A DNA stretch of 64,000 bases, taken from Actinacidiphila acidipaludis. Lineage in GTDB: Bacteria > Actinomycetota > Actinomycetes > Streptomycetales > Streptomycetaceae. The DNA lies in contig NZ_JAINZZ010000025.1 of assembly GCF_019890725.1 (NCBI RefSeq), positions 1 through 64,000 on the forward strand. Direction: 5' to 3'. Positions 8,880 through 16,284 of the stretch are shown one piece after another. A program made the position numbers and the translations under genes. The notes under the pieces are model-generated. The model searched no databases. It was not told the origin of the DNA and saw only the letters and a list, made by a program, of their open reading frames with translations. How positions within the stretch are numbered: position 1 is the stretch's first letter; each line of letters opens with the position of its first letter.

Positions 8880-8907
8880 GAATGGTTGAAGAGTCGTTCA
8901 TTCATTC
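8880..8907. promoter_or_regulatory. Candidate ArsR-family operator
   Basis: GAATGGTTGAA (8880-8890) and TTCATTCATTC (8897-8907) form an imperfect inverted repeat (9 of 11 positions) around a six-base centre. The core is TGAA-N6-TTCA, as in many SmtB/ArsR sites. It lies between the divergent ATPase and sensor genes and could repress both. Confidence 0.55.
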
Positions 8908-8925
8908 ATTCCGTAAGATGGTGCC

Positions 8926-9327
8926 ATGGGCCACGGAGCAAGCAAGGACAGCAACACGCCACCGCGCACCCGGCTGACGTCGGCCAACGCGGCGCAGGTC
9001 GCCACCACGCTGCAGGCGCTGTCGACGCCCTCGCGGCTGCTGATCCTGGCCCGCCTGCGCGAAGGGCCCTGCGCGGCGACCGAGCTGGCCGCGGCCGTGG
9101 GGATGGAGCAGTCCGCCTGCTCCCATCAGCTGCGTCTGCTCCGCAACCTCGGTCTGGTCACCGGCACGCGCCAGGGCCGCTCCGTGGTGTACGCCCTCCA
9201 CGACAACCACGTCGCGGCCCTGCTCGACCAGGCAGTCCACCACATCGAGCACCTGCGCCTCGGGGTCGTCGACGCACCGGCGGCGGCGGACGACGCGGCA
9301 GTCGAGGCGGAACCGTCCCTGCCCTGA
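8926..9327 (+). CDS. nmtR: NmtR-type Ni(II)/Co(II)-sensing ArsR/SmtB repressor
   Basis: This 133-residue winged-helix repressor has the ArsR recognition region ELAAAVGMEQSACSHQLRLL (about 53-72). It keeps the full NmtR ligand set known from the Mycobacterium tuberculosis protein: Gly2 and His3 at the N-terminus (MGHG), and Asp93, His95, His106 and His109 in helix alpha-5, with the spacing D-x-H-x10-H-x2-H. Binding Ni(II) or Co(II) releases such proteins from DNA. The divergent P1B-4 ATPase is the expected target and has matching metal specificity. The tail after residue 115 is Ala/Asp/Glu-rich. Start choice is secure because the MGHG terminus is itself functional. Confidence 0.92.
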   Translation: MGHGASKDSNTPPRTRLTSANAAQVATTLQALSTPSRLLILARLREGPCAATELAAAVGMEQSACSHQLRLLRNLGLVTGTRQGRSVVYALHDNHVAALLDQAVHHIEHLRLGVVDAPAAADDAAVEAEPSLP

Positions 9328-9353
9328 TCCGGGCGGGGCGGTTCATCCGAGGG

Positions 9354-10031
9354 TCAGCTCGCGGCGTCCAGGATGACCTGGGCCACCACCTGGGGCTGGG
9401 AGACCATCACCGCGTGGCCGGCGCCCTCGGCGACGGTGGTCCTGGCCTTCATGCGGTCGGCGCAGAAGCGCTCGAGCTCCGGCTGGATGATCTGGTCGTT
9501 CTCGGAGACGATGAAGTGCGTCGGGTGCTCACGCCAGGCGGGCGGACCCGAGACGAAGCCGAAGCGGGCGGCGTCGCTCGCGCCCTGCACGGCGGCCATG
9601 ACCTTGGCCTGCTCCGGTTCGACGTCCGGGCAGAAGTACTTGGGGAAGAGCTCCTGCGGCAGCGTGAAGCGTCCCTGCTTGTCGATCTTGAAGTGGGACG
9701 CGGACTCCAGCTGACCGTAGGGCTCGCCGAGGCTCTGGGCGCTCTCGCCCTCGTCGGGAGCGAACGCCGCTACGTACACCATGGCGCTGACGTTCGCGGC
9801 GTCATGGGCGGCCTGCGTGATGACGACGCCGCCGAAGGAGTGGCCGACCACGACCACCGGGCCGTCCAGCTCCTCGAGCACGCTGCGGACCTTGGCCACG
9901 TCGTCGGGAATCGACGACAGCGGCTGCTGTACCGCGACGACTTCGTGTCCGGCCCCCTTCAGGAGCGGAATGACCCTGCTCCACGAGGATCCGTCCGCAA
10001 TGGCTCCGTGGACCAGGAGGATCGCAGTCAT
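9354..10031 (-). CDS. Alpha/beta-fold hydrolase
   Basis: This 225-residue soluble hydrolase begins with the strand-oxyanion segment ILLVHGAIADGSSW. The nucleophile elbow is GHSFGG (Ser65), the acid is probably Asp179 in SENDQ, and the base is His206 in GAGHAVM. The size and the short cap resemble the small carboxylesterase group related to plant methylesterases and hydroxynitrile lyases. AAGGAGAGG precedes the ATG. It is probably an intracellular esterase or lactonase; the substrate is unknown. It converges with the nmtR gene, 26 bases away. Confidence 0.85.
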   Translation of the reverse strand: MTAILLVHGAIADGSSWSRVIPLLKGAGHEVVAVQQPLSSIPDDVAKVRSVLEELDGPVVVVGHSFGGVVITQAAHDAANVSAMVYVAAFAPDEGESAQSLGEPYGQLESASHFKIDKQGRFTLPQELFPKYFCPDVEPEQAKVMAAVQGASDAARFGFVSGPPAWREHPTHFIVSENDQIIQPELERFCADRMKARTTVAEGAGHAVMVSQPQVVAQVILDAAS

Positions 10032-10475
10032 GACATATGCCTCTCCTTGTGGTGAATCCCGGACACACGGTGCACATTACCGTTCGGGTGCGGGTGACGC
10101 TCGCCGAACGGACGGGGCCGGATGCCCGGGCCACCGGGCCGCATTTTTGCGGTCTGGCCTGCGGAAACGCTCAGCACGCGCGGCTCGTTGTGGCACGGTG
10201 ACGGGGCTGTGCCGGCGGCTTGGGTTCCGGCTCCTGCTCCGGTTGACACCGGCCTCGGCCCCGAGGCCGGGACACGCGCACGACCCCCGGCACTTCCTCT
10301 TCCCCTCCGGATGGGCGCCGTCGCCTGCTTGAACGCGGCGCCTGCAACGGTGCCCCGATCAGATTGACTTGCCCACGTCAGCACCCCTAGTGTCTGCTGG
10401 CCCGGCCGCTGATCGGCCTGGGTTCGACGACTCGATCGAGACTCTCCGCTTTCCGGTCCTTGGGGGGACACACAC
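10032..10475. other. Divergent intergenic region, 444 bases
   Basis: The region holds the promoters of the hydrolase gene (minus) and the DUF805 gene (plus). Apart from the promoter listed separately I see no reading frame or repeat that I can support. Confidence 0.6.
10364..10393 (+). promoter_or_regulatory. Candidate sigma-70-type promoter
   Basis: TTGACT (10364-10369) and TAGTGT (10388-10393) are separated by 18 bases and face the DUF805 gene, giving a leader of about 75 bases. Confidence 0.45.
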
Positions 10476-10853
10476 GTGCGCTGGTACATCGACGTGCTCA
10501 AGAAGTACGCCGTCTTCTCCGGAAGAGCCCGACGCAAGGAGTACTGGATGTACACCTTGTTCAACTGCATCGCTCTCGCGGTGCTGCTCGGCCTCGGGGT
10601 GGTGGTGAACACGATGATCCCGTACCTGCTGTACCTGGTCGCCATCATCGTGCCGACCCTTGCCGTGGCTGTGCGGCGCCTGCACGACACGGGCAAGTCG
10701 GGATGGTTCATCCTGCTCAACTTCATCCCGCTGGTCGGGGGCCTCATCGCGCTGGTCTTCATGTGCCTGGAAGGACAGCGGCACCCGAACACCTACGGGT
10801 CTGACCCCAAGGCACCCGTCGACTCACCGTTCGTGCCGCAGCCGCAGTACTGA
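10476..10853 (+). CDS. DUF805 family membrane protein
   Basis: The 125-residue protein opens with the family signature: an amphipathic helix with FSGRARRKEYWMYTLFN (about 14-30). Hydrophobic segments follow at about 30-46, 48-64 and 74-92. The conserved RRLHDTGKSGW motif (about 67-77) precedes the last helix. The tail is short and polar (GSDPKAP). DUF805 proteins (YhaH/YhaI type) are small inner-membrane proteins without an assigned biochemical role. The GTG start follows GGGGGGAC. Confidence 0.88.
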   Translation: MRWYIDVLKKYAVFSGRARRKEYWMYTLFNCIALAVLLGLGVVVNTMIPYLLYLVAIIVPTLAVAVRRLHDTGKSGWFILLNFIPLVGGLIALVFMCLEGQRHPNTYGSDPKAPVDSPFVPQPQY

Positions 10854-10861
10854 TCTCGCCA

Positions 10862-10912
10862 GTGTGCCGGGGCACGAGAGGCGGCGACCCGCCCTTTCGT
10901 TCCCCGGCACAC
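10862..10912 (+). terminator. Hairpin after the DUF805 gene
   Basis: Arms GTGTGCCGGGG (10862-10872) and CCCCGGCACAC (10902-10912) enclose a further partly paired stem. It begins nine bases after the DUF805 stop codon. Confidence 0.65.
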
Positions 10913-10982
10913 TCACCGCGGCACGGCTTCGAATGTCGCGCATCCGCGTTCCCGGCGGCGGATCCCGACGTGAGGCAGGACT

Positions 10983-11477
10983 GTGACGACTCCATCCGAT
11001 CAAGAACGCTGGGCCGCGGTGGTCGCGGCGCGGAGCGAACTGCACCGTGTGCAGGCCGACTTCCATCAGGACGCGGCCGACCCGGCGGGTGTGCTGAGGG
11101 AAGCACTCAGGGGGAACGTCGGCGGCCAGGCGACAGCCCTGCTCTACCTGGGCGGCCTCTCTCGCGACGCGGCAGCCCTCCTTCCGGAACTCGTGGCCCT
11201 GACCATTTCCGACAGGTTCCACGGCTATGCCCGTGCGGCGATCGCGCAGATCCGGCGCGACGAGCTCATGCCCGAGCTCGAGCCTCTGGTCACGCAGCAC
11301 TTGGAGAGTGGCGACGACTACGAGTACTGGCGCCTCGGTGACCTGCTGGCCTACCTCCAGGCGTGGCCCCTGCTGCGGGATCTCGTTCAGAGGGCTCTGG
11401 CCGACGCCGACCCGGAAGTCCGCGAAGCCGGCCGTTTCTACGCCGACGAGTACGCGGTGTCCCTCCGCACGACCTGA
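10983..11477 (+). CDS. Small helical protein of unknown function (HEAT-like)
   Basis: The 164-residue soluble protein is nearly all helical, with repeated short Leu/Ala helices (ATALLYLGGLSRDAAALLPEL, YARAAIAQIRRDELMPELEP, WPLLRDLVQRALADADPEVREAG). These resemble two or three HEAT-like repeats. I recognise no catalytic motif and do not assign a function. GTG start with a GAGGCAGG ribosome site. Codon use fits the neighbours. It may have its own promoter, because a hairpin separates it from the DUF805 gene. Confidence 0.7.
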   Translation: MTTPSDQERWAAVVAARSELHRVQADFHQDAADPAGVLREALRGNVGGQATALLYLGGLSRDAAALLPELVALTISDRFHGYARAAIAQIRRDELMPELEPLVTQHLESGDDYEYWRLGDLLAYLQAWPLLRDLVQRALADADPEVREAGRFYADEYAVSLRTT

Positions 11478-11539
11478 AGCGCGGTAAGGCCGTCGCAGTC
11501 AGAGTACGGAGGCCGCTCCTGAAGACCCCGGGGGTATCG

Positions 11540-11806
11540 GTGGTCTGGTGCGGCGGCGACGGAGCCGACGTGTGCGCGGAGGAAGTACGCCTCCCACGCC
11601 TGCCCGCAGGGGCGGTCCGGGAGGTGCGCATCTCGTCGTACGGAGTGGTGCTCCACGTCAGGGCGATGTCCGGCCCGGGCCGGTACGTGTGCGAGGACGA
11701 CGCTCCCGGAAGCCGCCTCTCGCTGCGTGCTTCGTATCCCTCCATGGACCCCGTCTACGACCACTGCGTTGACGGCGACTCACCCCGTGCTGGAGCCCGC
11801 ACTTGA
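11540..11806 (+). CDS. Possible small uncharacterised ORF
   Basis: This frame keeps a G/C-rich third position and a plausible peptide (GAVREVRISSYGVVLHVRAM, then GPGRYVCEDDAPGSRLSLRA) for about 75 codons, then degrades. GTG at 11540 with GGGGG six bases upstream is the best start, giving 88 residues. The frame is also open further upstream without a good start. I recognise no family. It could be a short real gene, a remnant, or chance in high-GC DNA. Confidence 0.25.
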   Translation: MVWCGGDGADVCAEEVRLPRLPAGAVREVRISSYGVVLHVRAMSGPGRYVCEDDAPGSRLSLRASYPSMDPVYDHCVDGDSPRAGART

Positions 11807-11900
11807 CCGGCTGCGCCGCCCCGTCCATTCCGGAGCACGACCAGGACCCGTGGGGTTCGGCCCCCGGCCGATAGCGCGGCGCCGATGGTGCGGCGATGCG

Positions 11901-11922
11901 GCGCAAGCCCATCGGCTTGCGC
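11901..11922. promoter_or_regulatory. Perfect palindrome upstream of the MerR-type gene
   Basis: GCGCAAGCC-CATC-GGCTTGCGC, 9-bp arms, lies about 70 bases before the MerR-type start. A TTGCGC at 11917 and TACCGT at 11942 are 19 bases apart, the spacing usual for MerR-activated promoters, but both boxes are weak. It could be an operator or a hairpin ending the upstream transcript. Confidence 0.35.
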
Positions 11923-11992
11923 TTACCGCTGCGTCAACTTCTACCGTCTCGGGTGTGGCCGGAGAGACCGGCCGGGGATGGGAGGCAGGGCG

Positions 11993-12754
11993 ATGGCCTG
12001 GTCGATCGCGGAAGTGGCCCGGATGTCCGGGGTGACGTCCCGGACCCTGCGGCACTACGACGAGATCGGCCTTCTGCCGCCGGCGTCGATCGGCGGCAAC
12101 GGGCACCGTCACTACGAGGAGGCGGATCTGCTGCGGCTGCAACAGATCCTGCTGATGCGGGAGTTGGGCCTCGGGCTGCGCGAGATCCGGGCGGTGCTGA
12201 ACAGCGACGTCGATCAAGTGGCCGCGCTCCGCGGGCACTACCGACGACTGCTCGCCGAACGCGACCGGCTGCAGACGCTGGCCCGCACGGTCGCCCGCAC
12301 CATCGCCGAACTCGAGGAAGGCAGGGGCAACAGCGACATGGCACGGATCAACAGGCCGGAGAACCTGTTCGAGGGCTTCGAGCCCGGCCGCCATGAGGCG
12401 GAGGCGCGTGAGCGGTGGCCGGAGCAGTGGGAGAGCTCCCGGCGCGCCACCGAGGGGATGACCGCCGAGGAGATGGAGCGATGGCAGCGTGAGGTGACGG
12501 CGCAGATGATCCGCATGGCGGAGTTCATGGTGGCCGGCACACCCGTCGCCGATCCGGCGGTGCAGGCGGAGGTGGACGCCCACTACCAGGGCGTCTGCCG
12601 GTTCTGGACCCCGTGCGCGGCCGCCTACAAGGGGCTGGGCCAGACCTACCTCGACGACCCGCGGTTCCGGGGGAACTTCGACGCGATCGCCGAGGGACTG
12701 GCCGGCTACCAGCGCGACGCGATGGCCGTCTACGCCGACACTCGGCTGAGCTGA
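11993..12754 (+). CDS. MerR-family regulator with TipAS-like ligand domain
   Basis: The 253-residue activator has an N-terminal MerR winged helix (SIAEVARMSGVTSRTLRHYD, then GNGHRHYEEADLLRLQQI), a long coiled dimer helix (about 80-112) and a C-terminal helical domain. The last part, including DAHYQGVCRFWTPCAAAYKG and YLDDPRFRGNFDAIAEGL, matches the TipAS fold, which captures thiopeptides and other ligands in TipA. Two Cys (near 201 and 207) lie in that domain. ATG 11993 is preferred because GGGAGG precedes it and the protein then begins directly with the HTH. No adjacent efflux gene is present, so the regulated genes are unclear. Confidence 0.87.
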   Translation: MAWSIAEVARMSGVTSRTLRHYDEIGLLPPASIGGNGHRHYEEADLLRLQQILLMRELGLGLREIRAVLNSDVDQVAALRGHYRRLLAERDRLQTLARTVARTIAELEEGRGNSDMARINRPENLFEGFEPGRHEAEARERWPEQWESSRRATEGMTAEEMERWQREVTAQMIRMAEFMVAGTPVADPAVQAEVDAHYQGVCRFWTPCAAAYKGLGQTYLDDPRFRGNFDAIAEGLAGYQRDAMAVYADTRLS

Positions 12755-12756
12755 CA

Positions 12757-12814
12757 CCCGTGGCGCCCATGTGCCGGTCCGGTCAGGTCTGGCCTGACCG
12801 GACCGGCCCACGGG
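12757..12814. terminator. Bidirectional terminator
   Basis: A perfect 15-bp stem (12773-12787 with 12793-12807, five-base loop) is extended by a 7-bp outer stem (12757-12763 with 12808-12814). It separates the convergent MerR-type and I36-like genes. Confidence 0.8.
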
Positions 12815-12844
12815 ACGTGCGTCCGGCGGGCGATCCCCGGCGTC

Positions 12845-13213
12845 CTACGACGTGAGCAGAACCGAGTTGATCGGCGTCAGGTCGTAGTCCGAGTAGACGA
12901 AGGCGTCGATCCGGAAGACGCAGTTCGTGCCGCCGGTGCCCTTGCACAGGTACAAGTGGGCGCCGCCCGTCTGGTTGTTGAAGACCCGGTGCACGCCGTA
13001 CTGGTTGGAGAGGTTGTGCCCTCCGTACTGGTAGTACAGCTCCGAGGGGTGGCCGCTGTTCCAGCTGGCATTCGGGTAGATGCACACGTAGCCGGGCGGG
13101 CAGCCCTCGTACGTGCTGGTGGCGGGCTGTGCCTGGGCACTGGTCGCACCGGCCGTCGCCAGGAGACCAGCGGTGAACGCGACCGCGGTGGCGGCCTTCG
13201 CAATCCTTCGCAT
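12845..13213 (-). CDS. Secreted small protein, peptidase inhibitor I36-like
   Basis: The 122-residue precursor has a signal peptide ending near AQAQ (residue 28) and a mature part of about 94 residues. It holds four Cys and the pattern CPPGYVCIYPNASWNSG ... YGVHRVFNNQTGG ... YLCKGTGG. This is the compact beta/gamma-crystallin-like pattern of Streptomyces secreted proteins grouped with peptidase inhibitor family I36 (SMPI-like). It may inhibit extracellular proteases, but many members are untested. Start ATG 13213 is supported by GGAGGGAAGG and the signal peptide. Confidence 0.75.
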   Translation of the reverse strand: MRRIAKAATAVAFTAGLLATAGATSAQAQPATSTYEGCPPGYVCIYPNASWNSGHPSELYYQYGGHNLSNQYGVHRVFNNQTGGAHLYLCKGTGGTNCVFRIDAFVYSDYDLTPINSVLLTS

Positions 13214-13626
13214 GTTCCTTCCCTCCGTTGACGGGCAGACCGCTCGGGACTGCCAGGAACGATGCTGCGGGTTTCGGGGCGTGACGACGACACCTTTCGG
13301 GAATGCCCGAACCTCGCAGGTCAGACGGCTCGCGGCCCCTCGCTCCCCACCGGGTCCGCCGGACCGGGAGCCATGGGGCGTGAGCCACGTACCCTGCACG
13401 TTCGTGCCGATCCGGGGGCGTGCGGTGCGGCGAACCGCCCGAGCGGCATTTCGGCGTTATTCGGCCTATCGCCGTATCCCAGGCTGCCCCATGCTGAGGT
13501 CGCCATTCGAAGTCCCGCATCGCGGACCGACCGCGGTCTGGGGGACCGCCGGGCGACGACACGCCGGTGGCGCCGACCAGGTCGCCGCGCCGGTTCCACG
13601 GGACGCCGGCAGCTACCGGGGGAAGC
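13214..13626. other. Divergent intergenic region, 413 bases
   Basis: The region lies between the secreted I36-like gene and the DUF5937 regulator and should hold both promoters. Open frames across it have no ribosome site or recognisable product. A lower-GC patch near 13445-13480 (TTATTCGGCCTATCGCC) may be the regulator promoter. Confidence 0.5.
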
Positions 13627-14640
13627 GTGCTGCGTATTCACTTCACCGACCGGGACCTCGTGCGGGTGCGCGTGGCGACCGGAGTCGATCCGATGTGGGA
13701 GACACTTCTGGCCGCGCATCAGCTCGCGCCCGCCTCGCGCGGTGGGCAGCTGACGTTCGCCGGGTGGCGGCGGCGGGCGCGGTCGGCACTCGCGGAGGGC
13801 GGTCTGGAGGGCGCGCTGCGGATGCTGCTGACGCTGGCCCCATCGCGTGCCGGATACTTCCCGGACTTCCTGACGCCGGCGGCCGCGGAGGACGGGCTGG
13901 CGGCGGGGCTGGACGGCATGCGCGCGACCCCGCGCCCCCGGCTGGCCGAGGAGACCGCGCGCGCCCTGCGCTCCCGCCGCGTCGTGCCCGCCTGGTTCCA
14001 GGACCTGGCCCAGGGCGACAGCCTCCGGCTGGCCGAACTGGCCGACGCCATCGCACGGGTGTACCGGACCGTCGTGGCACCGGGGTGGAGCGCGACGGAG
14101 ACGCTGGTGCAGGCGGACCGGGCCATACGCTCCCGGGTGCTGCGGGACGAGGGGCTCCTCGGTCTGCTGGCGTCGCTGGGCCCGGCGGTGCGCTGGGAAG
14201 CGCCGACGCTCGTGGTCGCCTACCCCGAGGAGCGCGACATCTGGCTCGACGGGCGCGGCCTGCGGCTGGTGCCCTCCCGGTTCTGCTGGCGGATGCCGGT
14301 CGCGCTCGCGGACCCGGGGCTTCCGCAGACCCTGGTGTATCCGGCGACCGCCGAACTGCCCGGCACGGCCCCGGCCGCCCTGGGCGAGGACGACCCGCGG
14401 GACCGCGTCCGGGCCCTGTCGACGCTGCTGGGCCGGACCCGGGCCGGCGTCCTCGTCGCCCTGGCCAGTTGCGGAACGACCGGCGAACTCGCTGTTCGCC
14501 TCAGGGTGTCGGCCGCCACCGCCAGCGGCCACGTGAGCGCCCTGCGGCAGGCGGGCCTGGTGATCAGCCGCCGGATCGACAGCCGCGTCGTCCACCTCTG
14601 GACGCCGCTCGGCGAGGGCCTGGTCCGCGGCCGGGTGTAG
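13627..14640 (+). CDS. ArsR-type winged-helix regulator with DUF5937
   Basis: The 337-residue protein starts with the DUF5937 hallmark LRIHFTDRDLVRVRVA and ends with a winged helix (about 265-330: ALASCGTTGELAVRLRVSAA, then ISRRIDSRVVHLWTPLG). This layout is common among Streptomyces ArsR-like one-component regulators. No metal-ligand pattern is present in the helix-turn-helix part, so the signal is probably not a metal. The GTG at 13627 follows GGGGGAAGC. Upstream in-frame codons would add a non-homologous Arg/Pro stretch. Confidence 0.8.
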   Translation: MLRIHFTDRDLVRVRVATGVDPMWETLLAAHQLAPASRGGQLTFAGWRRRARSALAEGGLEGALRMLLTLAPSRAGYFPDFLTPAAAEDGLAAGLDGMRATPRPRLAEETARALRSRRVVPAWFQDLAQGDSLRLAELADAIARVYRTVVAPGWSATETLVQADRAIRSRVLRDEGLLGLLASLGPAVRWEAPTLVVAYPEERDIWLDGRGLRLVPSRFCWRMPVALADPGLPQTLVYPATAELPGTAPAALGEDDPRDRVRALSTLLGRTRAGVLVALASCGTTGELAVRLRVSAATASGHVSALRQAGLVISRRIDSRVVHLWTPLGEGLVRGRV

Positions 14641-14720
14641 GGCGCGCGCCTCAGGGGTGATGCGCGGTCGCGGGCGAGGAGACGTGGCTGATCCGCAGCC
14701 GACCGTGCCCCGGGCTCCGG

Positions 14721-15497
14721 TCATGCCGCCGGAAGCCGGACGGGCGGGCCGAAGCGGACCGGGACCTCCGGCGCGTACAGGACGCTGACCGGCTCGCTCA
14801 CCGGCTCGGTGAGCCCGGCCGCCGCGACCACCGACGCGTCCCAGCCGAGCAGGTCGCAGCGCCGGAACGTCCAGCGCGGGTGGGCGTTGGGCAGGTAGTA
14901 CGCGCGCCCCCGCAGGCTCTCGTGCAGTCCCCAGCGGCTGGTCAGGAACGCGTCCAGGGGCCGTGGTGACATCGCCTCGTCCGCGACGTCGATCCAGACG
15001 TGCCCGGTGGGGCCGTCACGGCCGCGTACCCGGGACCGGTACACCAGACGGCTGTCGTGCCTCTGCCGCGCCGCGTACGACCAGCGGTACGGCAGGCCGA
15101 AAGCGGCCCGCGCCGCCAGCACGGGCAGCAGCCGGTCGCAGTCCAGGGAGCGGAACACCACTCCCCGCCGCCCGCGCCCGTCCCGGCTGTACAGCCGCAC
15201 ATTGACCTCGGTGAACGTGCCGAGGTAGGGGAGCGCGGGGGTCCGCCCGAGGGCGAGATCCCGCATCGTGAAGAACACCAGGCCGACATAGGTGCGGCCG
15301 TCGAAGAAGTCGGGGTGGGTTCCCGGGGGAAGCAGCCGGGCGACCTCGGAGGGGTCCGCTTCCCAGTGGAGGAAGACGACGTCGCGCCACGACTGGCGGA
15401 ACAGGGTACGGCGGAGGGGGCGGGGCGCGACGGGAGTCAGAGACTCGGCGCGCCCGGCCTCGTGGCCCGGCGACCAGCCGGGCGGCTGCTCAGGCAT
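14721..15497 (-). CDS. DUF2071 (YqjF-like) family protein
   Basis: The 258-residue cytosolic protein matches the DUF2071 group: FRQSWRDVVFLHWEADPSEVARLLPPG (about 34-60), then YVGLVFFTMRDLALG and the TEVNVRLYSRDGRGRRGVVF region. The fold is related to acetoacetate decarboxylase, but I do not see that enzyme's catalytic Lys context, so no reaction is assigned. Its start overlaps the end of the upstream SDR gene by eight bases, so the two are co-translated. Confidence 0.82.
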   Translation of the reverse strand: MPEQPPGWSPGHEAGRAESLTPVAPRPLRRTLFRQSWRDVVFLHWEADPSEVARLLPPGTHPDFFDGRTYVGLVFFTMRDLALGRTPALPYLGTFTEVNVRLYSRDGRGRRGVVFRSLDCDRLLPVLAARAAFGLPYRWSYAARQRHDSRLVYRSRVRGRDGPTGHVWIDVADEAMSPRPLDAFLTSRWGLHESLRGRAYYLPNAHPRWTFRRCDLLGWDASVVAAAGLTEPVSEPVSVLYAPEVPVRFGPPVRLPAA

Positions 15498-16203
15498 GCG
15501 GTCGTCCGGTAGCTCCGTGAGGACGGTCAGGACGCGGCTCGCCCGGCGGCGGGTCTGCGGTGAGGGCCTCGATCAGGACGTCGACGGCTTCGTTCACCGG
15601 CAGTCCCTGCGGAAGGGACGGCGCGCCGCCCGCCACGGCCCGCTGCGAGAAGCCCGATTCGACGTGCGGCAGACGCACGTCCAGCACCGCTACGCCGGCT
15701 CGCCGCTGTTCCCTGCGGACCGCCGACAGCCAGGCGGACAGCGCCGCCTTCGACGCCGTGTAGTCCGCCATACCCGCCGTGGGGGTGTCGACGACGGCGC
15801 CGGTCACCGCCGCGAGAGCGCCGCCCCGCGGCAGGAAGGCGAGCGACGCCCGCAGCAGCGCCATGGGCGCCAGGGCGTTGACGGTGAACAGGTGCTCGGC
15901 GACCGCGTCCGAGACGGTCGGGACCGGCCCGAACCCGGCGACCCCGATGCACACGATCACGGTGTCGAGACCGCCCAGGCCGTCCGCCGCCCATTCGGGG
16001 GCGCGGGCGCATCCGTCGAGGTCGTAGGCGTCGACGACGCGGGTCGGGGGCCCTCCGCAAGCAGCGGCCACGCGCGCGAGGGCCGCCGGGTCGCGGCCCG
16101 TCATCGCCAGCCGCGCGCCGTGCGCGTGCAGTCGCTCCGCCAGAGCGCCGCCGATGACCCCGGTGGCCCCGGGCAGCAGGATCCGTCGTCCTTCGATGTC
16201 CAT
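15490..16203 (-). CDS. Short-chain dehydrogenase/reductase
   Basis: The 237-residue Rossmann oxidoreductase has the nucleotide-binding motif PGATGVIGGALA (about 11-22) and the catalytic Tyr148 and Lys152 in DYTASK. The usual Ser strand reads AAVTGAVVDTP, so the catalytic Ser may be replaced by Thr134. This is worth checking. ATG 16203 is preceded by GAGAGG. It is probably in an operon with DUF2071 downstream (overlap) and the disrupted MFS gene 81 bases upstream. Confidence 0.85.
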   Translation of the reverse strand: MDIEGRRILLPGATGVIGGALAERLHAHGARLAMTGRDPAALARVAAACGGPPTRVVDAYDLDGCARAPEWAADGLGGLDTVIVCIGVAGFGPVPTVSDAVAEHLFTVNALAPMALLRASLAFLPRGGALAAVTGAVVDTPTAGMADYTASKAALSAWLSAVRREQRRAGVAVLDVRLPHVESGFSQRAVAGGAPSLPQGLPVNEAVDVLIEALTADPPPGEPRPDRPHGATGRPHA

Positions 16204-16284
16204 GGCACCTCTCGTCGCTCCGCCACACTCCTCCTTCCGTCCGACAGGGGCAAAAGGATGCACATGCGGCAAAAGTGCGCGCCA

